From: Lysobacter sp.
GTDB lineage: Bacteria > Pseudomonadota > Gammaproteobacteria > Xanthomonadales > Xanthomonadaceae
DNA length: 64,000 bases
Direction: 5' to 3'
Assembly: GCA_013141175.1 (NCBI GenBank)
Contig: JABFRN010000001.1
Location: 3,430,001-3,494,000, forward strand
Shown: piece after piece, positions 9,048 to 18,320 of the stretch
Numbering within the stretch: position 1 is the first letter of the stretch
How the letters are laid out: every line of letters begins with the position of its first letter
Made by a program: the position numbers and the translations under genes
The notes under the pieces: generated by a model
Told to the model about the DNA's origin: nothing
Seen by the model: the letters and a program-made list of their open reading frames with translations, nothing else
Database searches by the model: none

Positions 9048-12000
9048 ATGTCACGCATCAACAAGTGGGGCGTCGCGGCCGGTGTATCCGTGCTGATCGC
9101 TGCGGCAGCTGCGGCTGCCTATCAATACACAACGAATGGACCGGGCGCTCCGGTCGTCACCGACGACGCGGGTCTCTCCGCGTCCAACGCCACGAGCGTC
9201 CCGGCGGGTCCTGCCGCCGACAGCGTGGGCAGCAGTGGCGTCAACGCCGCGGCAGGCGCCGCCTCCGACGTTCGCCAAGGCCGTGGTACCTACATCGTGG
9301 TCTTCAAGGAAGCCGCGTTGGCCAGCTACAAGGGCACCATTCCCGGCATCGGTGCCCCCGAACGCCGTCGCGACAAGCAGGGTACGCTGCGACTCAATGC
9401 GCAAGGCGACAACGCGCAGGAATACGTCGGTTATCTCGAGGCGCGCCAGCAGCAGATGGAAGCGCGCATGTCGACGATGGCCGGACGCGACGTCACCCCG
9501 CGACTCACGATGCAGCACGCCCTCAACGGCATGATCGTCGATCTCGCCGAAAGCGAAGCCAGCGCCGTCCGTGGCATGCCCGACGTCAGGCTGGTCGAGG
9601 AATATCGCGAAATCCCGCTCAATACCGACCTTGGCCCGCAGTTGATCGGCGCGGGCCCGGTCTGGGCCGGTACCAATCCCGGCGCACCGGGTCCGTTCAA
9701 TGGCGAAAACGTCGTGTTCGGCGTGATCGATTCCGGCATCAACTTCGGCAGCCCCTCGTTCGCGGGCGTCGGCCCGGCCGACGGCTACGTCCACAACAAT
9801 CCGCTCGGCGCCGGCAACTATCTGGGTTCCTGCGATGTCGGTGGCGTGGATGCCGGGCGTTGCAACGACAAGCTGATCGGCGGCTACGATTTCGTCTGCG
9901 GTTTGCCTGCCAATCTTTGCGGCGGTACCAACGTCCGCGAAGAACCGGGTTTCGGAGACACCAATGGCCACGGCAGCCACACCGCGTCGACTGCGGCCGG
10001 CAATACCCGCGACGTGGTCTTCAGCGGCAACAACCTGCGGATTTCCGGCGTTGCGCCTCACGCCAACGTCATCGCCTACGACGTCTGCTACACCAACACC
10101 TCGACCGGCCAGGGACTCTGCCCGAACTCGTCGGCGGTCGCGGCGGTGAACCAGGCGGTCGCCGACGGTATCGTCGACACCCTCAACTACTCCATCAGCG
10201 GCGGTGCCAACCCGTGGAGCGAATCGATTTCGCTGGCGTTCCTGAATGCCACCGACGCCGGTATCTACGTCGCAGCCGCTGCCGGCAACGCCGGTCCCGG
10301 TGCGAATACGCTGGACCACAACGAACCGTGGGTGGGCTCGACCGCTGCGTCGCAGACCGGCCGCAACGGCTTCTCCTATGCGTTGATGGTCACCGGTCCG
10401 GCCCCCGTGCCGGCCAATCTGGCGCCGGTGCTGATCAATGAAGGCAGCGGCGGCGTGCTGCTGTCCGCCACGATCCCCGGCACCACCCCGCTGCGGATCA
10501 GCTCGGGCATCGGCGGCACATCCGACGGCTGCGCCGCATACCCGGCCAACACCTTCGCCGGTGCGCTCGCGGTCATCCGTCGCGGTACCTGCAGCTTCAC
10601 CATCAAGGTCAACAACGCCTCGGCTGCCGGCGCCATCGGCGTGATCATCGCCAACAACGCGGCAGGCGTGATTCTTCCGTCGGTGCCCGGCACGACCATC
10701 CCGGTCTTCAGCGTCACCCAGACGGAAGGCGATGCGCTGGCCACTTTCGGCCAGACCAATCCGGCCACCGCGACCGCGCAGATCACGTTCCCGCCGCTGC
10801 CCGTTCCGAATACGCCGGACGCGCTGGCATCATTCAGTTCGCGGGGTCCGGCCGGCACCTACAACCTGCTGAAGCCCGACATGACCGCGCCGGGCGTGCA
10901 GATCCTGGCCACGACTTCGGGCACCACGGCGGTGACCGGCTTCGAGCAGTCGATCGGTCTGATCAGCGGCACCTCGATGGCATCGCCGCACCATGCCGGC
11001 GCTGCGATGCTGGTTCGTCAGGCGCGGCCGACCTGGACACCGCCGGAGATCAAATCCGCGCTGGCCATGACCGCCGCCCAGACCGTGTTGCTGGAAAACC
11101 AGGTCACCCCCGCCAACCCGTTCGCGCGCGGTAGCGGTCGCATCCAGGTCGACAGGGCGATCAACGCCGGTCTGGTGCTCAATGAAACCACCGCCAATTA
11201 CACCGCGGCCAATCCCGCCATCGGCGGCGACCCGACCACGCTGAACCAGGCGAACCTGTTCAACCGCAGCTGCTATCCGACCTGCGTGTTCAACCGCACC
11301 TTCCGCAATACCGGTGCGACCGCGACCACTTGGCGGGTGCAACTGGTGGGCGTCAGCGGTTCGGTCACGCCGATCATCACCGTGCCCGGCAACGGTTCGC
11401 TGACCGTGAAGTTCACGATCTATGGCTACAGCCTGCCGGCCAACGGTGCCACCAGCTTCGGTACCGTCGTGCTGACTCCGGCGACGGGCACCGCGCCGGT
11501 GCTGCGTTTGCCGGTGGGCCTGTCGGTACAGCCGCCGGTGATCTCGATGCCGGCCAGCCTGTCGTCCTCGCTGTCGACCAATTCCGCAGGGTCGGCGTCC
11601 TTCACGATCGGCAATACCGGTGGTTCGACCCTGAACTACACCTTCATCAACAGCGGTTCGGCTCCGGGGACGCTGGTCAACACGACCGGCACCGTCACCG
11701 GCAGCGGCTTCCGCAGTACCAGCTACACCGATCCCGCGACCGCCGGAAACCAGGCCCAGTTCTCGGCCGACGATTTCGTGCTGACGCAGTCGACGCAGAT
11801 CACGTCGCTGTTCGTGGAAGGCTTCACGCTGGTGGCGCCGCCGCTCTCGACGGTCTCCCCGACGCTGACCTGGAGCCTCTATCCGGATGCCGGCGGTTTG
11901 CCGGCGGGTAATCCGCGTTCGGCGCCGGCTGCGGCCGTGTGGACCTACACCGCAGGCGCGACGTCGGCGGGCGTGACCACCATTTCGGACGCGAACGGCG

Positions 12001-12431
12001 ACAACATCCTGCTCAACCTCACCGCTGCGGGCCAGAACGTGACGCTGCCACCGGGCCGCTATTGGCTGGTGGTGAATGCCAACAGCACCTTCGCCAATCG
12101 CTGGCACTGGTTCATCACGACCCAGGTCAGCGGCACGAGCGGCATCGCGACGATCTCGGTCTCGACCACCGGCACCGGTGCCTGGGCTGCGAACGCCACG
12201 ACCGGCCTGTCGATGCGCGTCAACGCCTTGCTGCCCTGCGGTGCCCCGTGGATCAGCGGCACCTATGCGACGACCGGTACCTTGGCGCGCGGGACCAGCC
12301 GTACGGCGTTGACCGCGATCAACAGCACCGGCTTGGCTGCCGGCGGCTATCTGGGCAATGTCTGTGTGCAGAGCAACGACCCGGCGACCCCGGTGTTGGC
12401 GGTTCCGCTGTCGTTGACCGTGACGCCGTAA
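9048..12431 (+). CDS. Secreted S8 (subtilisin-like) serine peptidase with PA insert
   Basis: A 1127-residue exported protease. An N-terminal hydrophobic segment (WGVAAGVSVLIAAAAAAAY) is followed by an I9-type propeptide (GTYIVVFKEAALASYKG). The catalytic triad is visible: Asp228 (FGVIDSGI), His308 (NGHGSHTAST) and Ser643 (GTSMASPHHAGA). A protease-associated domain is inserted around residues 440-560 (ALAVIRRGTCSFTIK). The C-terminal third is beta-rich, including PPVISMPASLSSSLS and a last module ending in SLTVTP, and is probably adhesive or processed off. The start at 9048 has a GGGGG ribosome site. It probably leaves the cell by Sec and type II secretion (inference). Lysobacter-type bacteria secrete many such proteases. 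Confidence 0.93.
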   Translation: MSRINKWGVAAGVSVLIAAAAAAAYQYTTNGPGAPVVTDDAGLSASNATSVPAGPAADSVGSSGVNAAAGAASDVRQGRGTYIVVFKEAALASYKGTIPGIGAPERRRDKQGTLRLNAQGDNAQEYVGYLEARQQQMEARMSTMAGRDVTPRLTMQHALNGMIVDLAESEASAVRGMPDVRLVEEYREIPLNTDLGPQLIGAGPVWAGTNPGAPGPFNGENVVFGVIDSGINFGSPSFAGVGPADGYVHNNPLGAGNYLGSCDVGGVDAGRCNDKLIGGYDFVCGLPANLCGGTNVREEPGFGDTNGHGSHTASTAAGNTRDVVFSGNNLRISGVAPHANVIAYDVCYTNTSTGQGLCPNSSAVAAVNQAVADGIVDTLNYSISGGANPWSESISLAFLNATDAGIYVAAAAGNAGPGANTLDHNEPWVGSTAASQTGRNGFSYALMVTGPAPVPANLAPVLINEGSGGVLLSATIPGTTPLRISSGIGGTSDGCAAYPANTFAGALAVIRRGTCSFTIKVNNASAAGAIGVIIANNAAGVILPSVPGTTIPVFSVTQTEGDALATFGQTNPATATAQITFPPLPVPNTPDALASFSSRGPAGTYNLLKPDMTAPGVQILATTSGTTAVTGFEQSIGLISGTSMASPHHAGAAMLVRQARPTWTPPEIKSALAMTAAQTVLLENQVTPANPFARGSGRIQVDRAINAGLVLNETTANYTAANPAIGGDPTTLNQANLFNRSCYPTCVFNRTFRNTGATATTWRVQLVGVSGSVTPIITVPGNGSLTVKFTIYGYSLPANGATSFGTVVLTPATGTAPVLRLPVGLSVQPPVISMPASLSSSLSTNSAGSASFTIGNTGGSTLNYTFINSGSAPGTLVNTTGTVTGSGFRSTSYTDPATAGNQAQFSADDFVLTQSTQITSLFVEGFTLVAPPLSTVSPTLTWSLYPDAGGLPAGNPRSAPAAAVWTYTAGATSAGVTTISDANGDNILLNLTAAGQNVTLPPGRYWLVVNANSTFANRWHWFITTQVSGTSGIATISVSTTGTGAWAANATTGLSMRVNALLPCGAPWISGTYATTGTLARGTSRTALTAINSTGLAAGGYLGNVCVQSNDPATPVLAVPLSLTVTP

Positions 12432-12454
12432 GGTCAAGCGTCAGCGTCGATCGA

Positions 12455-12482
12455 GGGCCCGGAGCGATCCGGGCCCTTTTTT
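12455..12482 (+). terminator. Rho-independent terminator of the subtilase gene
   Basis: A perfect stem GGGCCCGGA (12455-12463) and TCCGGGCCC (12468-12476) with a 4-base GCGA loop, followed by TTTTTT. It lies 24 bases after the stop codon. Confidence 0.92.
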
Positions 12483-12553
12483 GTGACCGGTATCACTCTC
12501 TTTCAACGTTCAAGCCGCTGAGCACCCGCTTTGGGCGCACCCGAGACCACCCC

Positions 12554-12838
12554 ATGTGTCCTATCGATCCGGCCGGCGCGCATGCCGATCTCCTCGACTT
12601 CCTGCGCGAACGACTCGAACGCGGCAACGACTGTCTGCTGGCGGGCAACGCGCGTGGCGCCATCGTCTATTACGACAGCGCGCTGGCGTCTTTTCATCCG
12701 AACAGCCAGATCCCGGTGTTGCAGCCGACCTACCGCGCGCTCTGGACGAACAAGGCGTTGGCGCACCAGCAACTGCGTGAAATGGTCAAATCGCAGGAAG
12801 CGACGATGTTCGCGAACAGCCTGCCGCTGTCGGGTTGA
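12554..12838 (+). CDS. Small hypothetical protein, TPR-like helix pair
   Basis: A 94-residue cytoplasmic protein starting at an ATG about 70 bases after the subtilase terminator. It is mostly helical and has one TPR-like stretch (GNDCLLAGNARGAIVYYDSALASF, then TYRALWTNKALAHQQLR). No catalytic motif, signal or membrane segment is seen. I do not recognise the family; binding to another protein is the only reasonable guess. Confidence 0.55.
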   Translation: MCPIDPAGAHADLLDFLRERLERGNDCLLAGNARGAIVYYDSALASFHPNSQIPVLQPTYRALWTNKALAHQQLREMVKSQEATMFANSLPLSG

Positions 12839-12869
12839 TCCGCCGTACCGATCGGGTCGGGTTCAAACA

Positions 12870-12893
12870 AACGGCCGCCTCCCGGCGGCCGTT
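12870..12893 (-). terminator. Terminator of the M13 peptidase gene (possibly bidirectional)
   Basis: A perfect 10-bp stem AACGGCCGCC (12870-12879) and GGCGGCCGTT (12884-12893) with a TCCC loop. On the minus strand it runs into TTTGTTTG, just past the peptidase stop at 12920. Confidence 0.75.
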
Positions 12894-12919
12894 CGCGTCG
12901 TGCGTGCAGATGCGAAATC

Positions 12920-14971
12920 TCACCAGATCCGCACGCGCTGCTCCGGAGGCAGGTAGAGCTTGTCGGCGGGTTTCACGTCGAAGGCGCGATACCACTCGTC
13001 GAGGTTCCGCAACGGACCGTTGATGCGGTACTGCGGCGGAGAATGCGAGTCGGTCTTCAGCCGGTTGAGCGTGGCTTCCTCGCGGGACTTGGATTTCCAG
13101 ACCTGCGCCCAGGCCAGGAAAAAGCGCTGGTCGCCGGTCAGGCCGTCGATCACCGGCGCTGCCTTGCCTTTCAGACTGAGTTTGTAGGCGGTGTAGGCCA
13201 TCGACAGGCCGCCGAGGTCGCCGATGTTCTCGCCCATGGTGAGCTGGCCGTTCACGCACTGGCCTTCGATGGGGCAATAGCCGGCGTACTGCGCGCCGAG
13301 CGCCTTGGTCCGTGCGTCGAAGCGGGTGCGGTCCTCATCGGTCCACCAGTTGCGCTGGATGCCGGCGGAGTCCGACTTCGAGCCCTGATCGTCGAAGCCG
13401 TGGCCCATCTCGTGGCCGATCACGCCGCCGATGGCGCCGTAGTTCACCGCCGGATCGGCATTCACGTCGAAGAACGGCGGCTGCAGGATGCCCGCCGGAA
13501 ACACGATTTCGTTGAACGAGGCGTTGTAGTACGCGTTGACCGTCTGCGGGGTCATGAACCATTCCTCGCGATCGGGTTTTGTACCGAGGCGGCGGTTCTG
13601 GTCGTCGATGGCGTAGCGTCGCACCGAGAGGACGTTCGCGATCAGGTCGCCCGGAACGATCTTCACGGTGGCGTAGTCGCGCCATTTCCGGGTATAGCCG
13701 ATCTTCGGCAGGAACGTGCCGAGTTTCTTGTAGGCCTCCGCCTTGGTCGCCTCGCCCATCCAGTCGAGGTTCTGGATGTTCTGGCGCAGCGCGGTACGCA
13801 GATTCTCGACCAGGTCATCCATCGCCGCCTTGGCTTCGGGTTTGAAGTGGCGGGCCACGTACATCCGGCCGACCGCATCGCCGAGGCCGGCGCTGCCACC
13901 GACGGCGGCGACCGCGCGTTTCCACGACTCTTTCTGCGCCTGCTGGCCCTGCAATACTTTGCCGGTGAACGCGAATGCGGCTTCATCGATCGCGGTGCTC
14001 AGCAACGGCGCGTGGTTTCGCACGGCGTGGTAGGTCAGATAGTCGCGCCAGACCGGCAGCGGCGTCTTCGCGACCACATCGAGCACCGGGCCGACTGCGC
14101 TGGGCGTCGAGATGTTGACCTCGGCCGGCGTCGACAGGCCCTGCGCGGCGAAGTGCGCGGCCCAGTCGTAGCCGGGGAATTCCTCGCGCAGCTGTGTGAA
14201 GCTGCGCAGGTTGTACGTCTTGTCGCGGTCGCGCAGTTGCGCGCGATCCCAGAGCCGTTTCGCCAGCTCGGTTTCCAGCGCGATGATCGCTTCGGCGCGG
14301 GGCCCGGCATCGGCGACACCGGCGAAGCCGAGCATCGTCGTCACGTGTTCCAGATACGCGGCCCGGATCTGGACGAAGCGCGGTTCCGGATTCAGGTAGT
14401 AGTCCTTGTCCGGAAGACCCAGGCCGCCCAGGCCGACTCCGACCAGATAGCGGTCCGGATTCTTGCGGTCGAGGGTCACGTTGGCGCCGACCGGGCTGCT
14501 GGTGCCGTCCATGCCGGAACGGCCGAAGGCGGCGGTCAGCGTCGCGACCGAATCGATGCCGGCGATACGGGCCAGGGTCGGCTTCAGCGGCGTGATGCCA
14601 GCGGCGTCGCGCGCGGCGGTATCCATGTAGCTGGCGTAGAAATCGCGGACTTTCTGCTCGTCGCTGCCCGGCACCAGATCCTTCCGTGCCAGCAATGCCT
14701 CGATGATCGCGCGGGTCTGTTCCTCGGCCAGATCGCTCAGCGCGTTGAACGAACCGTAGCGGGTGTCGTAATCGCGCAGCCGATAATTGTCGAACCATTG
14801 GCCGTTGGCGTAGCGGTCGAAATCGTCGCCGGGCTTCGCCGACAGGTCGCGATTCTCGAGCGCGATCCCGAAGCTGCCGAGCTGCGGCGGGGCGTTGTCG
14901 CTGGCGAATGCGGTGGCGGACGCCAGCGCGAGGCCCAGGGCGACATTCAGGGCGGTGCAGCGGTATCTCAT
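12920..14971 (-). CDS. M13 family zinc metallopeptidase (neprilysin/PepO-like), exported
   Basis: A 683-residue zinc oligopeptidase. A signal peptide (MRYRCTALNVALGLALASATAFA) precedes the M13 N-terminal domain (PGDDFDRYANGQWFDN). The catalytic domain has NAYYNASFNEIVFPAGIL, the zinc site HEMGH (His520, Glu521, His524) and the third ligand in GENIGDLGG (Glu581). It ends in RVRIW, as M13 enzymes typically end in an aromatic residue. It should cleave small peptides in the periplasm or outside the cell. An upstream in-frame start exists at 15016, but the ATG at 14971 begins the signal peptide directly. Confidence 0.94.
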   Translation of the reverse strand: MRYRCTALNVALGLALASATAFASDNAPPQLGSFGIALENRDLSAKPGDDFDRYANGQWFDNYRLRDYDTRYGSFNALSDLAEEQTRAIIEALLARKDLVPGSDEQKVRDFYASYMDTAARDAAGITPLKPTLARIAGIDSVATLTAAFGRSGMDGTSSPVGANVTLDRKNPDRYLVGVGLGGLGLPDKDYYLNPEPRFVQIRAAYLEHVTTMLGFAGVADAGPRAEAIIALETELAKRLWDRAQLRDRDKTYNLRSFTQLREEFPGYDWAAHFAAQGLSTPAEVNISTPSAVGPVLDVVAKTPLPVWRDYLTYHAVRNHAPLLSTAIDEAAFAFTGKVLQGQQAQKESWKRAVAAVGGSAGLGDAVGRMYVARHFKPEAKAAMDDLVENLRTALRQNIQNLDWMGEATKAEAYKKLGTFLPKIGYTRKWRDYATVKIVPGDLIANVLSVRRYAIDDQNRRLGTKPDREEWFMTPQTVNAYYNASFNEIVFPAGILQPPFFDVNADPAVNYGAIGGVIGHEMGHGFDDQGSKSDSAGIQRNWWTDEDRTRFDARTKALGAQYAGYCPIEGQCVNGQLTMGENIGDLGGLSMAYTAYKLSLKGKAAPVIDGLTGDQRFFLAWAQVWKSKSREEATLNRLKTDSHSPPQYRINGPLRNLDEWYRAFDVKPADKLYLPPEQRVRIW

Positions 14972-15055
14972 CTTCGGTTCCGGAAAGAGCGGGCGATCCG
15001 CAAGCCTAGCGCGCATCGCCGCTCCGGCATGTGCCGAAGGTGTTGGGGCGCGATG

Positions 15056-15706
15056 CTAGGGCGTCGGCGGCGGGCTCTGCGTGCCGTAGATCGATTGCCG
15101 CGCTTCCTGCAGGCGGACGCGCAGATAGTCGTCGCGGCTCATGCCGCCGGGATAGCTCGTCATCGCCAGCACTTCGTTGACGATCTGCGCCTCGCGCGCC
15201 TTGTACTTCTGGAACTGGGTGTCCCGGCGTTGCTGTTCCTGGAATGCCGCCTGCCGTTCGGCGGTCTGTTTGCGATAGCGGTCCACGATCGCCTGCGACT
15301 GGCGGACGCGTTCAGAGTCATCCAGGACAGCCGCCTGGATCAGGCCGATGCGCAACACCACGGCGTCGCCTGCGGAGAGTTCCCGCGCCTGTTCGCGCCG
15401 ATCGATCTCGCGACTGATGGCGCGCGCGCGCTCCAGTCTTGCGTTTGCGTCGAGCTTGGGGGCGTCGCGCAGGAACGCACGCGCCTGCTGTTCGAATGCC
15501 AAACGGCTGCGGTACGCCTGGGCTTCCGGCGTCGCTTCCAGCGCCGCCTGCTTGGGGTCGGTGGAGACCGGCGCTGGCGCCGGGGTTTCGGCAGGGATGT
15601 CGAGGCTTTCGACGAATGCATCCTTGCGGTGCCGGGCCGACATCCAGAGCGTGAGCGTCAGTACGGCAGCGATCGCCAGGCCGATGTGAATGGGTTTGAT
15701 CTTCAT
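15056..15706 (-). CDS. Membrane-anchored helical protein, possible secretion foldase of the esterase upstream
   Basis: A protein of 216 residues with an N-terminal membrane anchor (about residues 7-23), a Pro/Ala-rich linker (DIPAETPAPAPV) and a charged, largely helical domain with many Arg, Glu and Gln. The order anchor, Pro/Ala linker, helical domain is that of lipase-specific foldases, and the C-terminal pattern (YKAREAQI, then SRDDYLRVRLQEARQSIYG) loosely recalls their last helices. It lacks the usual foldase length (about 340) and I do not see the RxxFDY-type motif, so this is only a suggestion. It lies 83 bases downstream of the pectinacetylesterase-family gene on the same strand. Confidence 0.6.
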   Translation of the reverse strand: MKIKPIHIGLAIAAVLTLTLWMSARHRKDAFVESLDIPAETPAPAPVSTDPKQAALEATPEAQAYRSRLAFEQQARAFLRDAPKLDANARLERARAISREIDRREQARELSAGDAVVLRIGLIQAAVLDDSERVRQSQAIVDRYRKQTAERQAAFQEQQRRDTQFQKYKAREAQIVNEVLAMTSYPGGMSRDDYLRVRLQEARQSIYGTQSPPPTP

Positions 15707-15789
15707 GATGGGCGGCGCAGGATTCCTGGAATTGAGGGCGTCTCCCGGCGAACCCGCAGGACGGGTCCGCCGGGAGGCCGCTTGGACGA

Positions 15790-17193
15790 TTAGACCAGCT
15801 GGTCGATGGTCCAGTACAGCAGATTGAACGGTTTGCTGCGATCGGCGGCGTCGCTGGCTTCGGTGGCGTCCAGCACGTTGCCCGAACCGACCAGTACGCT
15901 GTCGATGAAGTTCTTCAGCTCGAGGCTCATGGTCTGGACGTCGCCGTTCTTGAAGTCGACGATCGTGGTGCAGTGGCTTTCGTTGAGCGCGCGATATTGC
16001 GGGAAGTAGCCGCCGAAGTTGCCCAGGCCGTTGAGTTTCGCCGACAGCCGCTGGGTGTCGGTGCCCCAGCGGGCATGGATCAACGCTTCCTTGGCGGCCT
16101 GGGTCGGTGCGTTCTGGATATCCGTGAAGAACCGCTCGTACGAATACGAGGAGTAGTTCAGATCCTGCCAGAAGTGGGTTTGGCCGAGGCGGTCGTTCGG
16201 ATACTTCGCGGACAGCGCGTTGTAGAGCGTGCCGAGCTGGTTGAGGTCGAGCTGCGGCATCTGGCTGGCAAGGTAGGGCAGCGGCCCATTCGGCTTGTTC
16301 AGCCCCCACGCCTGGCGCATCAGGCCCTGCAGCGGCGCGGACGGGTAAACACTCGGATTGCCGCCGAGCGGGGCGTCGAAGACCGGACCGGAATCGTCGA
16401 TCAGGAAGCCACGGGTCGGCGCGAGGTCGCGGCGCAGCGGTGCGTAGTTGGTCAGGCTGCCGGCGCCGCCGGCGCTGCAGCCGGTGGACAGCATCTGCGT
16501 CGGACGCTGCACGTTGTCCTTCAGCCAGCTCACCACGGCGCGCACGTTGCGGGTGCCGTTGTGGTGCCAGACCAGCGGCGGCTTCAGGCCGGCCGGATCG
16601 TTGTAGACAGCCACTTTGTCGCCGCTGTAGATATCGCCGGTGCAGTAGGGCACGTAGACGATGTTCCATTGCTGGGTCTTGACCGAATCGAACGGACTGA
16701 TGCGGGTGATGAACGGGCTGACCAGGCTCGCGCCGGGATTGAGCAGGCTCATGTAGTCGTCGGGAATGCCATTGGGATTGCGCGCGCCGCGCACGCCGGT
16801 CTGGCCGGTGCAGCTCGGGTAATCCCAGCAGGCGCCGCCGCCTTCCATGTAGATGATGGTGTTGCGGGTGTTGGGCACGCGATTGAAGAAGAACTTGTAC
16901 TGCGAGCCGTTGCCGCAGACCGCGCCGGTTTCGGGGGCGAGCTTGATGGTCTGCCATTGGCTGTAAGCGCCGGGGCTGAAACCGTCGGCATAGCCGCCCG
17001 GGTTGGACAACAGCGGATAGTCGCCGGTGCGTTGCGCAGCGGTGACCTTGTTGTCGGCTTTTGGCGGTGTCACCAGATTCGCCAGTGTCTGCCAGAACGA
17101 ATAATCGCCTTCCTCGGCACGCAGCGGCGCTGCGACCAGGATGGTGGCGATGGCGGTTGCAAGCACGACAGGCCTGCGGATTGATGCGGTCAT
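15790..17193 (-). CDS. Pectinacetylesterase-family (Notum-like) secreted hydrolase
   Basis: A secreted alpha/beta hydrolase of 467 residues. A signal peptide (ATAIATILVAAPLRA) is followed by IIYMEGGGACWDYPSC, which provides the oxyanion-hole region and cysteines. GCSAGG holds the nucleophile Ser240, and FLIDDSGPVFDAP and LNESHC are candidate positions for the acid and the His. These are the marks of the pectinacetylesterase/Notum family, which removes acyl groups from polysaccharides or lipoproteins. The true substrate is unknown. The ATG at 17193 has AAGAAGG just upstream. It is probably co-transcribed with the following membrane-anchored gene. Confidence 0.87.
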   Translation of the reverse strand: MTASIRRPVVLATAIATILVAAPLRAEEGDYSFWQTLANLVTPPKADNKVTAAQRTGDYPLLSNPGGYADGFSPGAYSQWQTIKLAPETGAVCGNGSQYKFFFNRVPNTRNTIIYMEGGGACWDYPSCTGQTGVRGARNPNGIPDDYMSLLNPGASLVSPFITRISPFDSVKTQQWNIVYVPYCTGDIYSGDKVAVYNDPAGLKPPLVWHHNGTRNVRAVVSWLKDNVQRPTQMLSTGCSAGGAGSLTNYAPLRRDLAPTRGFLIDDSGPVFDAPLGGNPSVYPSAPLQGLMRQAWGLNKPNGPLPYLASQMPQLDLNQLGTLYNALSAKYPNDRLGQTHFWQDLNYSSYSYERFFTDIQNAPTQAAKEALIHARWGTDTQRLSAKLNGLGNFGGYFPQYRALNESHCTTIVDFKNGDVQTMSLELKNFIDSVLVGSGNVLDATEASDAADRSKPFNLLYWTIDQLV

Positions 17194-17408
17194 GACCTTC
17201 TTTCCTTTGGGTGATGGACTGCGTTGAGTAAGACGCCCGTGGATGGGCGCTGTGCGACCGGCGACGCCCCCTGCATCGCGCCGTGCGATCCGGGCGATGC
17301 CGCGGACCGAAGGCGTGATGTACACCGGCGCACTTGAGCGGTCAATCGTGGTTCGATGATTCCATCCATCGCGCTGCGGCGGCGCACCGGGATTATTGCG
17401 TTGCAGCA

Positions 17409-18320
17409 TCATTCGCCGGGCTTCACCGCTTCGATCGGTGCATGGGTGGCATCGCGGCGTACGAGCTGCGATTCGCGGTGTGCGATATAGGCGTTGGCCA
17501 CGAAGATCACGCCCGCGCCGAGTGCGGTCCAGCGGTCGAGCGGTTCCTGGAACAACAGCCAGCCGGCGATCGCGACGATCGGCAACTGCATGAAACTGAT
17601 CGGCGTCAGCGCGGAAACGTCGCCGATCTTCAGCGCCCGCGTCCACAGCATGTGCCCGCCGGTGCCGAGGAAGCCGGCGGCGACCACCCATGCCCACACG
17701 ACCCCCTGCGGCCACTCCCAGACCGTCAGCGCCGGCAGCAGCGACATCGGCACCCACAGCAGCGTGGTGTAGAACACGATGCGATCGGCAGGCTCCACCT
17801 TCGACAACTGTTTGATCTGGATCGCGACGATGCCGCTGAGCACGGCCGCGGTCAGCGCGACCAGGCTGCCGGCGGTGAAGCTGTCGCTGCCGGGACGGAC
17901 GATGATCATCATGCCGACGAACCCCAGCGCGACCGCCGCCCAGCGACGTGCGCGCACCTGTTCGTGCAGGAAGACCACTGCGGCGATGGTGACGAAGATC
18001 GGCGTGGAATACGACAACGCCACCGCCTGCGCCAAAGGCAGATGGCCGATGGCCCAGAAGCCCGCCATCATCGACACCGCACCGATGACGCAACGGAACA
18101 GATAGCGCGGCAGCTGCGTGGTCCGCAGCAGGTCCGGGCCATGGCGCAACAGCAGCGGCAGCGCCGCGATCAGCCCGAAGAAATTCCGGAAGAACGCGAT
18201 CTCGAAGGTGTGCAGCGTCGCGGAGGCCAAGCGGATCGCGACCGCCATCAGCGCGAAGAACACGGTGCTGCCAAGCATCAACAGGGCCGCGCGCAGAGGC
18301 TGCGACCGCGCGGCGTTCAC
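17409..18320 (-). CDS. EamA/DMT family transporter
   Basis: A 303-residue inner-membrane protein with about ten hydrophobic helices arranged as two EamA repeats (first: GSTVFFALMAVAIRLASATLH; second begins near FTAGSLVALTAAVLSGIVA). This is the usual layout and length of drug/metabolite exporters. The substrate cannot be predicted. The GTG start at 18320 overlaps the murB stop by 4 bases (GTGA), so it is translationally coupled to murB and should be part of the pyrD-murB transcript. Confidence 0.9.
   Translation of the reverse strand: MNAARSQPLRAALLMLGSTVFFALMAVAIRLASATLHTFEIAFFRNFFGLIAALPLLLRHGPDLLRTTQLPRYLFRCVIGAVSMMAGFWAIGHLPLAQAVALSYSTPIFVTIAAVVFLHEQVRARRWAAVALGFVGMMIIVRPGSDSFTAGSLVALTAAVLSGIVAIQIKQLSKVEPADRIVFYTTLLWVPMSLLPALTVWEWPQGVVWAWVVAAGFLGTGGHMLWTRALKIGDVSALTPISFMQLPIVAIAGWLLFQEPLDRWTALGAGVIFVANAYIAHRESQLVRRDATHAPIEAVKPGE

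Noticed and set aside
13043-15793. Plus-strand open frame of 916 codons opposite the M13 peptidase
   Set aside because: Shadow of the high-GC coding strand; the minus strand encodes a complete peptidase with HExxH and GENIGD motifs.
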